A stretch of DNA of 47,433 bases from positions 1-47,433 of the IMG/VR virus record IMGVR_UViG_3300025383_000039; one strand, 5' to 3'. Shown here piece after piece: positions 35,754-45,086 of this stretch. This DNA comes from a virus. The notes below the pieces were generated by a model that was given only the letters and a program-made list of their open reading frames with translations, did no database searches and had not been told where the DNA came from. The translations under genes and the position numbers were made by a program. Within the stretch, counting starts at the first letter, position 1. The number at the start of each line of letters is the position of its first letter.

Positions 35754-36077
35754 TTGTCAACTAATTTTGAAGTTACACAAGGTTCCACATGGGAGCTTGA
35801 TATAGCTTATGAATCAGAAGACGGATCACCAATTAACATTTCAAATTATACAATTGTTGCTGAAGTTCGAGATAAGCCAGGTGGTTTAGTTTGTGCTACA
35901 GCTACAAATGGCGATGGTATTGAAATGGTTGTTGACGAACACTACAATAGATTTATTATGACGTTTAGTGGTGAGAAAACTGCAAAATTTGCTTACCCTA
36001 AAGCTGCCTATCAAATTAGACTTGTTGAAATAGAAGATGAACTAATGTCAGGCTGGCTTAAGGTGGATAATCTCTAA
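35754..36077 (+). CDS. Tail baseplate/fibre-associated protein
   Basis: 107 residues from TTG 35754, which has AGGTGAT at 35743-35749; a GTG at 35745 sits too close to that site. Beta-rich (TQGSTWELDIAYESEDG, NYTIVAEVRDKP, FIMTFSGEKTAKF), resembling the small BppU/N-terminal baseplate-attachment domain of many phages. Start of the tail-fibre run. Confidence 0.72.
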   Translation: MSTNFEVTQGSTWELDIAYESEDGSPINISNYTIVAEVRDKPGGLVCATATNGDGIEMVVDEHYNRFIMTFSGEKTAKFAYPKAAYQIRLVEIEDELMSGWLKVDNL

Positions 36078-36535
36078 TGGCTAATAATGTTAATGTAACA
36101 CCACAAATCGAAAAAATAGTACAAGTTACTAAAAAAAATAAAGTTGTTGTTCGTTCTCCAGGTATCGCTGGACCAAAAGGTGATCCAGGAACACAAACAT
36201 TAACTGGACCAGGTGCTCCATCCAATTTAATTGGAAATGTCGGAGATCTTTATATTGATATAACTCAGAAAAACACCTATGGTCCAAAAACAGTTTCAGG
36301 TTGGCCTCCACTGCCTTTACTTGAAAATTTTAATAGAGATTTGCTGGGTCAAGTATTTAGTGTTGGTACTGCAGCAGAAGTGTGGACAATTCAACATAAT
36401 CTTGGATATAACCCAAATGCTACAGTTCTAGATTCTTCTGGAGCGGTTGTTGAGGGAGATATTCAGTACCCCGATGAAAATACAATAATTTTAACATTCG
36501 TTGGGGCAATTTCAGGAAAGGCATATCTTTCCTAG
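36077..36535 (+). CDS. Collagen-like tail fibre protein
   Basis: 152 residues. A short collagen-like run (GIAGPKGDPG) follows the N-terminal helix, then a C-terminal beta domain (WTIQHNLGYNPNATVLDSSG) that shares the HNLG pattern with the end of the next gene. Likely a trimeric fibre component. ATG overlaps the upstream stop by one base. Confidence 0.78.
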   Translation: MANNVNVTPQIEKIVQVTKKNKVVVRSPGIAGPKGDPGTQTLTGPGAPSNLIGNVGDLYIDITQKNTYGPKTVSGWPPLPLLENFNRDLLGQVFSVGTAAEVWTIQHNLGYNPNATVLDSSGAVVEGDIQYPDENTIILTFVGAISGKAYLS

Positions 36536-36558
36536 AAAAGAAAGGGTAGGTAAAAAAC

Positions 36559-38292
36559 ATGGCAAGAAAATTCTTAGTTAATCTAGATCTGAATACCAAC
36601 GAACTACAAAATGCAGTTATTCAGAACCTTTCTTCTGCCCCGTCAAGTGGCAATAAGGAAGGTCGTATTTACTACGATTCCGTAACCAAGGTATTACGTG
36701 TATGGCGTAATGGTGCAAATGGAATTGGTTGGTACGACATCGCAACAGGAGGAACAGCAGCTTCTGCTCTTACTCTTACAGGCGACGTAACAGGTTCTGC
36801 AAGCGTTGATCCAGAGACTGGATTAATTACTCTTAACACACATCTAAACGTAGCTGGAACAACAAACCAGATTGTCGTTCAAGATGTTTCAAACACAACT
36901 GAAATCTCTTTGGCGGATGCCATTGATATTGTTCAGGGTGTAACAATTGGTTCAACAAGCAATGATGGATATATCCACCTTGTTAATGCTTCAGCGGTAG
37001 AGTACGGAGCAATTGATCTTGATGGATCAAATCTACGTATTTCTGGAAACACTGGAGATATTGAGCTTCTTCCTGATAGCAATGTAGTAAGCATTGGCAC
37101 AGGTTTTGGTGAACTTCACCTTCAAAAGACAGAGTACTGGAGAGATGGAGCACAGCAAGGTATTATTGCTGCTCAGTCTGATGGTTCATTAAGAATCACA
37201 GGAAACAATTCAGGACTCCAACTTGAAACAAATAGCGGAGATATCAAGCTTCGTGCACAGAGTGGAACAACCTCATTTAACAATGCAATTACAATCAACT
37301 CAGAAGGTACAATTACTGCTACCCAAGGCAACCTTACTTTGGCAGCAGATTCTAATGTTGTTGATGCAACTAGCGTTGAAATTCATACCACTAAGGTTGA
37401 ATTGTGGAATGGTTCCAATCGTGGTGCAATCCTTGCTCATCCATCAGACGGCAGCTTAACTGTTGCTGCAACTGGATGGTTGCATTTAGAATCACATGAT
37501 GGCGGAATTAGCATTGATCCAGACAATGGACAAACAACGTTCAGCAATCAAATTCGCATTGATTCAAATGGTACTATTGAGACAAATAACTCAGATCTTA
37601 CATTGGCACCAGATTCTAATAATGTTGTAATCAATAACAATCTTGTTACTGATAGCATTGTTTCAAAGTCATCTGGAGCAGACACATTATATGTAAATGC
37701 AGCTGATGTAGTATTCCAGTCATCTAACGTATCAGTTGGCGGTTCTGGAATAAATGGTTCATTTAATGTTAAGGATTCAAACAGCAATAACGTTGTAACC
37801 GTAGATGCTTCTACAAACACAGCGACATTTGCTGGAGATGTTAACATTGATGGAGATTTGCATGTTCAGGGTACATTGACTGCTATTAATAAGCAGGAAA
37901 TTGATATCACTGATAATACTATTGTACTTAACAGCAACTTTACTACTGGAGCTCCATCGCAAGATGCAGCTATTCAGGTAAAGCGTGGATCTGCTAATAC
38001 AGTAGGAATTGTATGGTCAGAATCAAACACAGACTGGACATTGACAAATGATGGATCCCATTACTTTGCAGTAGCCCGCAAGTTTGTTTCATCAGTTGGT
38101 GATGGTTCTGCTACAGCATATGACGTAGTTCACAATTTGGGTACTCGTGACGTAACAGTCCAGGTCTACACAAATTCTGGATCATATGACCTAGTTGACA
38201 CAGAAGTACAAATGAAGGATAATAATACAGTAACTATTGCGTTTGCAGTTGCCCCAGCAACTAATGCTTACAGAGTAGTAATTGTAGGATAG
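36559..38292 (+). CDS. Tail fibre protein
   Basis: 577 residues. N-terminal MARKFLVNLDL attachment unit; repeated beta segments of the form GDI-x-L-x-x-DSN (several copies, residues about 160-370), then KQEIDITDNTIVLN and a C-terminal DVVHNLGTRDVTVQVY domain typical of long tail fibre tips. Probably a host-recognition fibre shaft and tip. AAAGGG lies before the ATG. Confidence 0.85.
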   Translation: MARKFLVNLDLNTNELQNAVIQNLSSAPSSGNKEGRIYYDSVTKVLRVWRNGANGIGWYDIATGGTAASALTLTGDVTGSASVDPETGLITLNTHLNVAGTTNQIVVQDVSNTTEISLADAIDIVQGVTIGSTSNDGYIHLVNASAVEYGAIDLDGSNLRISGNTGDIELLPDSNVVSIGTGFGELHLQKTEYWRDGAQQGIIAAQSDGSLRITGNNSGLQLETNSGDIKLRAQSGTTSFNNAITINSEGTITATQGNLTLAADSNVVDATSVEIHTTKVELWNGSNRGAILAHPSDGSLTVAATGWLHLESHDGGISIDPDNGQTTFSNQIRIDSNGTIETNNSDLTLAPDSNNVVINNNLVTDSIVSKSSGADTLYVNAADVVFQSSNVSVGGSGINGSFNVKDSNSNNVVTVDASTNTATFAGDVNIDGDLHVQGTLTAINKQEIDITDNTIVLNSNFTTGAPSQDAAIQVKRGSANTVGIVWSESNTDWTLTNDGSHYFAVARKFVSSVGDGSATAYDVVHNLGTRDVTVQVYTNSGSYDLVDTEVQMKDNNTVTIAFAVAPATNAYRVVIVG

Positions 38293-38311
38293 TTTAGTTT
38301 AGGAGATCTCA

Positions 38312-38743
38312 GTGGCAAGAAAGTTTTTAACACCGCTCAGACCGCCAGTACTCTCCTCTGACCCAGTAGGGTCAGAGGGTGACGTATACTACAATAGTGT
38401 TGAAAAGACATTAAAGTTATACGATGGCTGGGAGTGGGTTGCCATTGGGACTCCTACACAACAACAGAGTTTTGTAGCACCACTTGTATCTACCTATTCC
38501 CAGGGAAATCATACAAATGGTGCTATAACTTTTAATACATCTACAAATAGGCTTGCTGTATATTATGGCAGTGCCTGGAACGAATTAGCTTATGTTTCAG
38601 AAATTGGACAGGGTGGTGGAAGTTCATTCCCATCATATATTGATGGTGGCTTTGCAACCACAGTTGCCTTTGCCGATTCACTTGATGGCGGTGCCTCTGA
38701 AGAAGCACTTGGAATTCCAATTTTAAGTGGCGGAACAGCGTAA
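38312..38743 (+). CDS. Short tail fibre paralogue
   Basis: 143 residues, GTG start. MARKFLTPLRPPVLSSDPVGSEGDVYYNSVEKTLKLYDGWEWVAIG aligns with the N-terminus of the 577-residue fibre, so it shares the attachment domain but lacks the long shaft. It may be a shorter side fibre or a truncated duplicate. Confidence 0.8.
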   Translation: MARKFLTPLRPPVLSSDPVGSEGDVYYNSVEKTLKLYDGWEWVAIGTPTQQQSFVAPLVSTYSQGNHTNGAITFNTSTNRLAVYYGSAWNELAYVSEIGQGGGSSFPSYIDGGFATTVAFADSLDGGASEEALGIPILSGGTA

Positions 38744-38772
38744 GAAATAATCGCTTTAGTAACTATAAATGA

Positions 38773-38778
38773 TATAAT
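38773..38778 (+). promoter_or_regulatory. Extended -10 TGATATAAT for the giant fibre
   Basis: Followed by GGAGGA (38785-38790) and ATG 38796. Confidence 0.65.
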
Positions 38779-38795
38779 TTTCTCGGAGGAATATA

Positions 38796-41700
38796 ATGGC
38801 AACTAGAATTCAATTAAGAAGAGACACCGATGCAAATTGGTCATCAAATAATCCAGTAATGCTTTTGGGCGAAGTTGGATATAACGATGATAATGGAAAA
38901 ATTAAGATTGGTGATGGTTCTTCTGCTTGGTTAGACCTTAATTATGCCACAACACTTCCCTCCGAACTATCAGATGCAATTGCTAGTGCTATTTCAACCT
39001 CCGAATCATACACAGACTCAGCAATCAGCACAGAAGTAACAAATAGAAATTCAGCTATTGCTACCGCTAAATCACAAGCAATCAGTACGTCAGAATCTTA
39101 TGCTGATGTAAAAAAGTCTGAGGCAATTACAGCTGCAGAGTCATACGCAGATACAAAGAAATCAGAAGCTATTACTGCTTCAGAATCATATACAGACTCA
39201 AAAGTTTCTACTGAAGCTTCAGCTAGAACTTCCGCAATTAATGCAGCGGTTAACACCACAGAAGCTTATACAGACTCATCTATTTCAACTTTAAGAAGCT
39301 ACACTGATGGGCAGGTTACATCAGCAAGAACAGCAGCAGAAACATATACAGACGAAGCAATATCAAAAGAAGTAAATGATAGAAACGATGCTATTGCATC
39401 TTCTTTGTCAACATCTAAATCTTATACTGATACAGCAGTTGCGGGACTTGTTGATAGTGCCCCATCAGTACTAAACACTCTTAAGAAAATTGATGAAGCA
39501 ATTAATAACGATGCTAATTTTTCAACAACTTTGCTTGGAGACATTGCTACTGCCCAAGCAACATCTGAATCTTACACCGATAGCAAGATATCAACAGAGG
39601 TTTCTAACAGAAATGCAGCAATTGCATCAGCTAAAACTGAATCTGAAACATATACCGATATTCAAGTTGGTAACGAAAGAGATGCTAGAATTTCTTATGT
39701 TAATCAAGCAAAAGCAGATGCAATTTCAATTTCAGAAACATATGCTGATGGACATATTGCCACAGCAGTTTCAAATGGGGTAGCAGCTGCTGAAACATTT
39801 GCTACTAATGCAGCTAATTCAGCTCAAATAGCAGCTGAGGGGTATACAGATGCTGCTATATCAACAGAAGTAACAGATAGAAATGATGCAATATCTAATG
39901 CTAAATCAGAAGCAATTTCATCTGCAAATTCATATACAGATTCATCAGTTCAGACAGCTAAAACAGATCTTCATTCTGCAATAGAGACAGAAGCATCAAA
40001 TAGAGATACAGCAATTAACAATGCTTTGGCAAATGCAGAATCTTATACAGATACTCATATATCAACAGAAGTTTCAAATAGAAACAATGCTATATCAAAT
40101 GCAAAAGCTGAAGCAATTGCAACCTCAGAGTCATATACTGACTCTAAGATAGCAACGGAAGTTGCAAATAGAGATGGTGCTATACTTACAGCATCTTCAA
40201 GCACACTATCTTCTGCAGAATCTTATGCAGCAACAGCTGCTACTGATGCTTTAAATACATCTAAATCTTATACAGACTCAACAATATCTACAACAATTAC
40301 AGATTTACAAGGTTATACCGATAGTGCAGTAGCAACAGAAAGAAGCAATAGACTTTCTGGCGATACAACAAATCTTAATAATGCTAAGTCTTATGCAGAT
40401 GGCGTTGCAAATACAGCTCAAGCCAATGCTGAATCTTATACAGATTCTAAAATTTCACAAGAAGTAACAAATAGAAACTCAGAAATTGCGACTGCAAAGT
40501 CTCAAGCTGAAACATATGCGGATGGAGTTTCTGCTAGTGCTCTTACAGCAGCAGAAACATATTCTGATGAAAATACAGCACTAGCTATAGCAGCAGCAGA
40601 GGCGTATACAAATCAAAATACCCCAGTTGCTGGAACAGATTATATTGCTTTTTCTGAAAAGGGTGTAGCGGGGGGTGTAGCAGAACTTGATTCTACTGGT
40701 AAAGTTCCAGACTCTCAAATTAATTCAGATATTGCTCGTGTAGCAGATGTTAATTCAGAAATTTCTTCATCTGCCTCATCTACTCTTTCATCTGCTGAAA
40801 CATATACAGACAATCAAATTGCATCTCTTGTTAATTCAGCACCATCTACCCTCAATAAGCTTAATGAACTTGCAGCAGCTATTGGTAACGATGTAAACTT
40901 TTCAACAACAATTTTAAATGATATTTCTACTGCTAGATCAGATGCAGAGTCTTATACAGATTCAGCAATTGCTACAGAAGTTACAAATCGCAACTCAGCT
41001 ATAAATACGGCTAAATCTCAAGCAATAACAACATCAGAGTCCTATACAGATAGTGCTATATCTAGTGAAGTTTCTAATAGAAATTCAGCAATTGCAACTT
41101 CTCTTTCTACCGCCGAGTCTTATGCTGATACAAAGAAATCAGAAGCAATTTCAACTTCTGAGACGTATACAGATTCTGCAATTTCAACAGAAGTTGCTAA
41201 CCGTAATTCAGCTATAAATACAGCTAAGTCTCAAGCTATTACAACAGCAGAAGGATACACGGACACTGCTATTTCAACAGAAGTTTCAAACCGCAACGCA
41301 GCAATTGCAACTTCTTTGACAACTGCAGAAACTTATGCTGATAATGCTAAAAATTCTGCTATATCAACTGCAGAAGCATTTGCTACTGCTGCAGACTCAA
41401 CTCTTCATACAACAATTACAGGGGAAATTGCTACCGCTAAATCACAAGCAATTACAACTGCAGAAGCTTATACAGATTCAGCAATTAGCTCTGAAGTTAC
41501 AAATCGAAATAATGCAATAGCAGCCTCATTAACAACTGCTGAAAACTATGCAGATGCAGCAAAATTAACAGCTGAGGGGTATACAGATACTGCTATATCA
41601 ACAGAAGTTACTAATCGCAACTCAGCTATAACATCAGCAGTTTCTACTGAAGTTACAAATCGCAACAACGCTATATCTTCAGCTATATCTACAGAAGTAG

Positions 41701-44700
41701 CAAATCGCAACACTGCAATTTCAAATGCTACTGCTAATATGGTTCAAACAACAGATACTGGCTCTGTTACTTCCGCCATGATTTTAGATGGAACTATTGT
41801 TAATTCTGACATTTCAACTTCCGCAGCAATCCTTGCAACAAAGATTGCGGGAACTGCAGTAACACAAGCAGATACAGCAACAGTTACAAATACAATGCTT
41901 GCAGGATCTATTGCAGATACCAAGCTTAATACAATTTCAACATCTGGCAAGGTTGCAAATTCTGCAACAACTGCAACAGATGCAAATACAGCATCAACAA
42001 TAGTTGCTCGTGATGCATCTGGTAACTTTAGTGCAAACTTAATTACAATTAACCAAACACCTACATCAGCTGGACATGCTGCTTCTAAAGCATATGTTGA
42101 TAACTTAGCTGCAGGTATGAACTGGCATGGAGCTGTGCAAGCAGCAACAACAGGCGTACTCCCTGCATCAACATATACAGATGGAACAACAGACGCTAAT
42201 GGAGGTAAAGGAATTGGAGCAACTCTTGTTGCTACAGCCAATGGGGCACTTTCCATAGATGGAGTAAACGTCTCAAATGGAAACCGTGTTCTTGTTAAAA
42301 ATCAAGCAACATCTTCTCAAAATGGTATTTATACTGTTACATCAAATGGTGGAGCATCTTCAAAGTGGACATTAACACGTGCTACAGATTCTGATGATCA
42401 TATTTTAAATCAAGTTCAAGCGGGAGATGCCGTATATGTACTTTATGGTGGTACAAATGGAAACCAATCATTTGTAGAAACAACAACTGGAACAGGAACA
42501 AATGGAGTACTACTTATAGGTACAGATGCTATTACATTTACACAGTTCTCAGGAGCAGCAACATTCGTAGCAGGAAATGGTCTTACACGCACGGGTAACC
42601 AGGTAGATGTTGTTTCTTCAACACTTAATGTTACAGCAGATGCAATAGATCTACCTACAGTTTCACAGACAAACACTACAGGCGGAAACCTTGCAAATGG
42701 TATTGTCTCTGCAATTACGGTAGATTCTTATGGTCGTGTTACTGGCTATCAAACAGGTGCTCAAAACGTTGCAAGCACATCAAATAAAGGAATTGCATCA
42801 TTTGACTCAGCATCATTCACAGTAACATCTGGCAACGTAGTAATTAAAAATGCTGGTGTCTCAAATGCACAGCTTGCAAACAACTCAGTCACAATTGGTT
42901 CAACTTCAGTAGCACTTGGTTCAACTGCAGCAACTGTGGCGGGATTGACATTGACTTCTCCAGTAATTGCTCAAATCAGCAATACAGGAACACTTACATT
43001 GCCAACATCTACAGATACTCTTGTAGGACGTGCAACTAGTGATACGCTTACAAATAAGACAATTTCTGGTTCATCAAACACTATTTCTAATATTGCTAAT
43101 TCAAGTCTTACTAATTCTTCAATTAATATAAATGGTTCAGCAATTCCGCTCGGAGGATCTGTATCAGGACTTGCTACAAATGCTTCTCCTACATTTACAG
43201 GAACTGTTACGCTTCCCCTTGGAACTGCAGGATATGTAACAACAACTTCCGCTGGTGTAATTTCAAGTGTAGCAACAATTCCAAACTCAGGACTTACAAA
43301 CTCAACAATTTCAGGTGTATCACTTGGGTCTAACTTAAATGCACTTACAATTGGAACTGGTCTTTCAGGAACCTCATACAATGGCTCGGGAGCAGTAACA
43401 ATTGCTAACACTGGTGTACTTAGCGTAAATGGTTCAACAGGTGCAGTAATAGGAATTGCAACAACAGCATCACCAACATTTACAGGTACAGTCACACTTC
43501 CACTCACAACATCTGGATATGTAACAACCTCTTCATCTGGTGTAATTAGCTCAGTTGCAACAATTCCAAATGCTGGATTGACTAATTCAAGCGTAACTGT
43601 TGGTACAACAGCAATTGCTCTTGGAGCTTCATCAACTACACTTGCTGGTCTTACATCTGTAACATCAACAGGATTTACTGGTGCACTTACAGGTAACGTT
43701 ACTGGTAATGCTTCTACAGCTACCACCCTTGCAACACCTCGTGCAATTAATGGTGTAAACTTTGATGGCTCTGCAGCAATTACAATCAAGGCTGTTAATC
43801 CAAATGCTCTTACAATTGGAACGGGACTTTCAGGATCATCATTTGATGGTTCAGGTGCAGTTACAATTGCTATAGATTCAACAGTAGCTACATTAACTGG
43901 AGCACAGACTCTTACAAATAAGACTCTTACATCTCCAGTAATTGGAACTATCTCAAATACAGGTACATTAACACTTCCAACTTCAACAGACACATTGGTT
44001 GGTCGTGCAACTACCGATACTTTGACAAACAAGACATTAGATACTGCAGGTGCTGGTAACGTACTTAAGATTAACGGTACTCAGGTTTCAGCAGTAACAG
44101 GTACGGGAGCAGTAGTTCTTGCTACCAGTCCATCTGTAACTGGTCTTTCAACAGACACACTTTCAACAACTGGTAACGTAACAGTTGGCGGTAACTTGAC
44201 AGTTAACGGTACAACAACCACAATTAACTCAACAACTCTTAATACAACAGAGCAAGTTCTTGTTATCTCTAATACTGCTACACCAACAGATGTGACTGCA
44301 AACGGTGCGGGAATTACTATTAAGGGTGCTACAGATAAGACATTTAAGTGGTACTCATCAACAGGAGCACTTACATCATCTGAAAATATTGATCTCGCAT
44401 CAGGTAAGGCCTATGATATTGCAGGAACCAACGTACTAACATCTACTAAGGTACTTGGGCGTACACCAGGTGGAACAACATCTGGCGATATTGTAACAAT
44501 TGATGGTTCACAGACACTTACAAATAAAGTTATCTCTGGGTCGCAACTTACATCAGGTTCTGTTGCAAATGCAGCACTTGTCAACTCATCAGTAACGATA
44601 GGTTCAACTTCGGTAGCACTCGGTGCGACTGCCACAACAGTAACAGGACTTACCCTTACATCTCCAGTGCTTAATAGCCCTACAGTTGGAACGGGAATAA

Positions 44701-45077
44701 CTTTAAACTCAGGTGCTACAGTAACATTTGCAGATGGAACAGTTCAGTCTAGTGCTGGTGTTCCTTCTATAACAACAATTGCTGCACAAACAGCATCATA
44801 CACACTTTCTTCTCTTGCAGAAAGAGATAGAACTATAACAATGTCATCTGCTTCGCCTATGACATTTACAGTTCCAAATGACTCTACGCTGAATTTCCCA
44901 GTAGGAACATCTATTGATATAATTCAAATTGGAGCAGGTCAAGTCACATTTGCAGGCGCATCTGGTGTAACAATCAATACCTCAACTGGACTAAAGCTTA
45001 GAACCACATGGGCAGCAGCAACACTATTCAAAATTGCTGCAAATACATGGGTTGTTTATGGAGATCTATCATCTTAA
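38796..45077 (+). CDS. Giant tail fibre, 2093 residues
   Basis: Residues 1-48 (ATRIQLRRDTDANWSSNNPV, GEVGYNDDNGKIKIGDGS) match the receptor-attachment N-terminus of phage fibres such as the Mtd/hyaluronidase-1 type. A long region to about residue 985 is a heptad-like coiled coil of SESYTDSAIST/EVTNRNSAI units. The remaining half is repetitive beta-structure (TLTNKTISG, GSTSVALGS, SGYVTT-SSGVISS) ending in a compact tip domain. The protein should form a very long trimeric fibre. It is the largest gene in the window. Confidence 0.93.
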   Translation: MATRIQLRRDTDANWSSNNPVMLLGEVGYNDDNGKIKIGDGSSAWLDLNYATTLPSELSDAIASAISTSESYTDSAISTEVTNRNSAIATAKSQAISTSESYADVKKSEAITAAESYADTKKSEAITASESYTDSKVSTEASARTSAINAAVNTTEAYTDSSISTLRSYTDGQVTSARTAAETYTDEAISKEVNDRNDAIASSLSTSKSYTDTAVAGLVDSAPSVLNTLKKIDEAINNDANFSTTLLGDIATAQATSESYTDSKISTEVSNRNAAIASAKTESETYTDIQVGNERDARISYVNQAKADAISISETYADGHIATAVSNGVAAAETFATNAANSAQIAAEGYTDAAISTEVTDRNDAISNAKSEAISSANSYTDSSVQTAKTDLHSAIETEASNRDTAINNALANAESYTDTHISTEVSNRNNAISNAKAEAIATSESYTDSKIATEVANRDGAILTASSSTLSSAESYAATAATDALNTSKSYTDSTISTTITDLQGYTDSAVATERSNRLSGDTTNLNNAKSYADGVANTAQANAESYTDSKISQEVTNRNSEIATAKSQAETYADGVSASALTAAETYSDENTALAIAAAEAYTNQNTPVAGTDYIAFSEKGVAGGVAELDSTGKVPDSQINSDIARVADVNSEISSSASSTLSSAETYTDNQIASLVNSAPSTLNKLNELAAAIGNDVNFSTTILNDISTARSDAESYTDSAIATEVTNRNSAINTAKSQAITTSESYTDSAISSEVSNRNSAIATSLSTAESYADTKKSEAISTSETYTDSAISTEVANRNSAINTAKSQAITTAEGYTDTAISTEVSNRNAAIATSLTTAETYADNAKNSAISTAEAFATAADSTLHTTITGEIATAKSQAITTAEAYTDSAISSEVTNRNNAIAASLTTAENYADAAKLTAEGYTDTAISTEVTNRNSAITSAVSTEVTNRNNAISSAISTEVANRNTAISNATANMVQTTDTGSVTSAMILDGTIVNSDISTSAAILATKIAGTAVTQADTATVTNTMLAGSIADTKLNTISTSGKVANSATTATDANTASTIVARDASGNFSANLITINQTPTSAGHAASKAYVDNLAAGMNWHGAVQAATTGVLPASTYTDGTTDANGGKGIGATLVATANGALSIDGVNVSNGNRVLVKNQATSSQNGIYTVTSNGGASSKWTLTRATDSDDHILNQVQAGDAVYVLYGGTNGNQSFVETTTGTGTNGVLLIGTDAITFTQFSGAATFVAGNGLTRTGNQVDVVSSTLNVTADAIDLPTVSQTNTTGGNLANGIVSAITVDSYGRVTGYQTGAQNVASTSNKGIASFDSASFTVTSGNVVIKNAGVSNAQLANNSVTIGSTSVALGSTAATVAGLTLTSPVIAQISNTGTLTLPTSTDTLVGRATSDTLTNKTISGSSNTISNIANSSLTNSSININGSAIPLGGSVSGLATNASPTFTGTVTLPLGTAGYVTTTSAGVISSVATIPNSGLTNSTISGVSLGSNLNALTIGTGLSGTSYNGSGAVTIANTGVLSVNGSTGAVIGIATTASPTFTGTVTLPLTTSGYVTTSSSGVISSVATIPNAGLTNSSVTVGTTAIALGASSTTLAGLTSVTSTGFTGALTGNVTGNASTATTLATPRAINGVNFDGSAAITIKAVNPNALTIGTGLSGSSFDGSGAVTIAIDSTVATLTGAQTLTNKTLTSPVIGTISNTGTLTLPTSTDTLVGRATTDTLTNKTLDTAGAGNVLKINGTQVSAVTGTGAVVLATSPSVTGLSTDTLSTTGNVTVGGNLTVNGTTTTINSTTLNTTEQVLVISNTATPTDVTANGAGITIKGATDKTFKWYSSTGALTSSENIDLASGKAYDIAGTNVLTSTKVLGRTPGGTTSGDIVTIDGSQTLTNKVISGSQLTSGSVANAALVNSSVTIGSTSVALGATATTVTGLTLTSPVLNSPTVGTGITLNSGATVTFADGTVQSSAGVPSITTIAAQTASYTLSSLAERDRTITMSSASPMTFTVPNDSTLNFPVGTSIDIIQIGAGQVTFAGASGVTINTSTGLKLRTTWAAATLFKIAANTWVVYGDLSS
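38990..41740 (+). repeat. Coiled-coil coding repeats of the giant fibre
   Basis: Imperfect repeats of about 75-90 bp encoding SESYTDSAIS-TEVTNRNSAIATAK-type units; copies around 40975-41320 are the most similar. Slipped-strand changes could alter fibre length. Confidence 0.8.
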
Positions 45078-45086
45078 GGATAAAAA

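Noticed and set aside
36077-36535. True collagen fibre
   Set aside because: Only about three G-x-y triplets are present, so it is at most a collagen-like linker.
42971-44032. Long minus-strand ORF (353 codons) and other long antisense ORFs inside the giant fibre gene
   Set aside because: They are shadows of biased codon use in the plus-strand Thr/Ser/Gly-rich repeats; composition is Val/Ala/Pro-like and no ribosome sites or promoters are seen.
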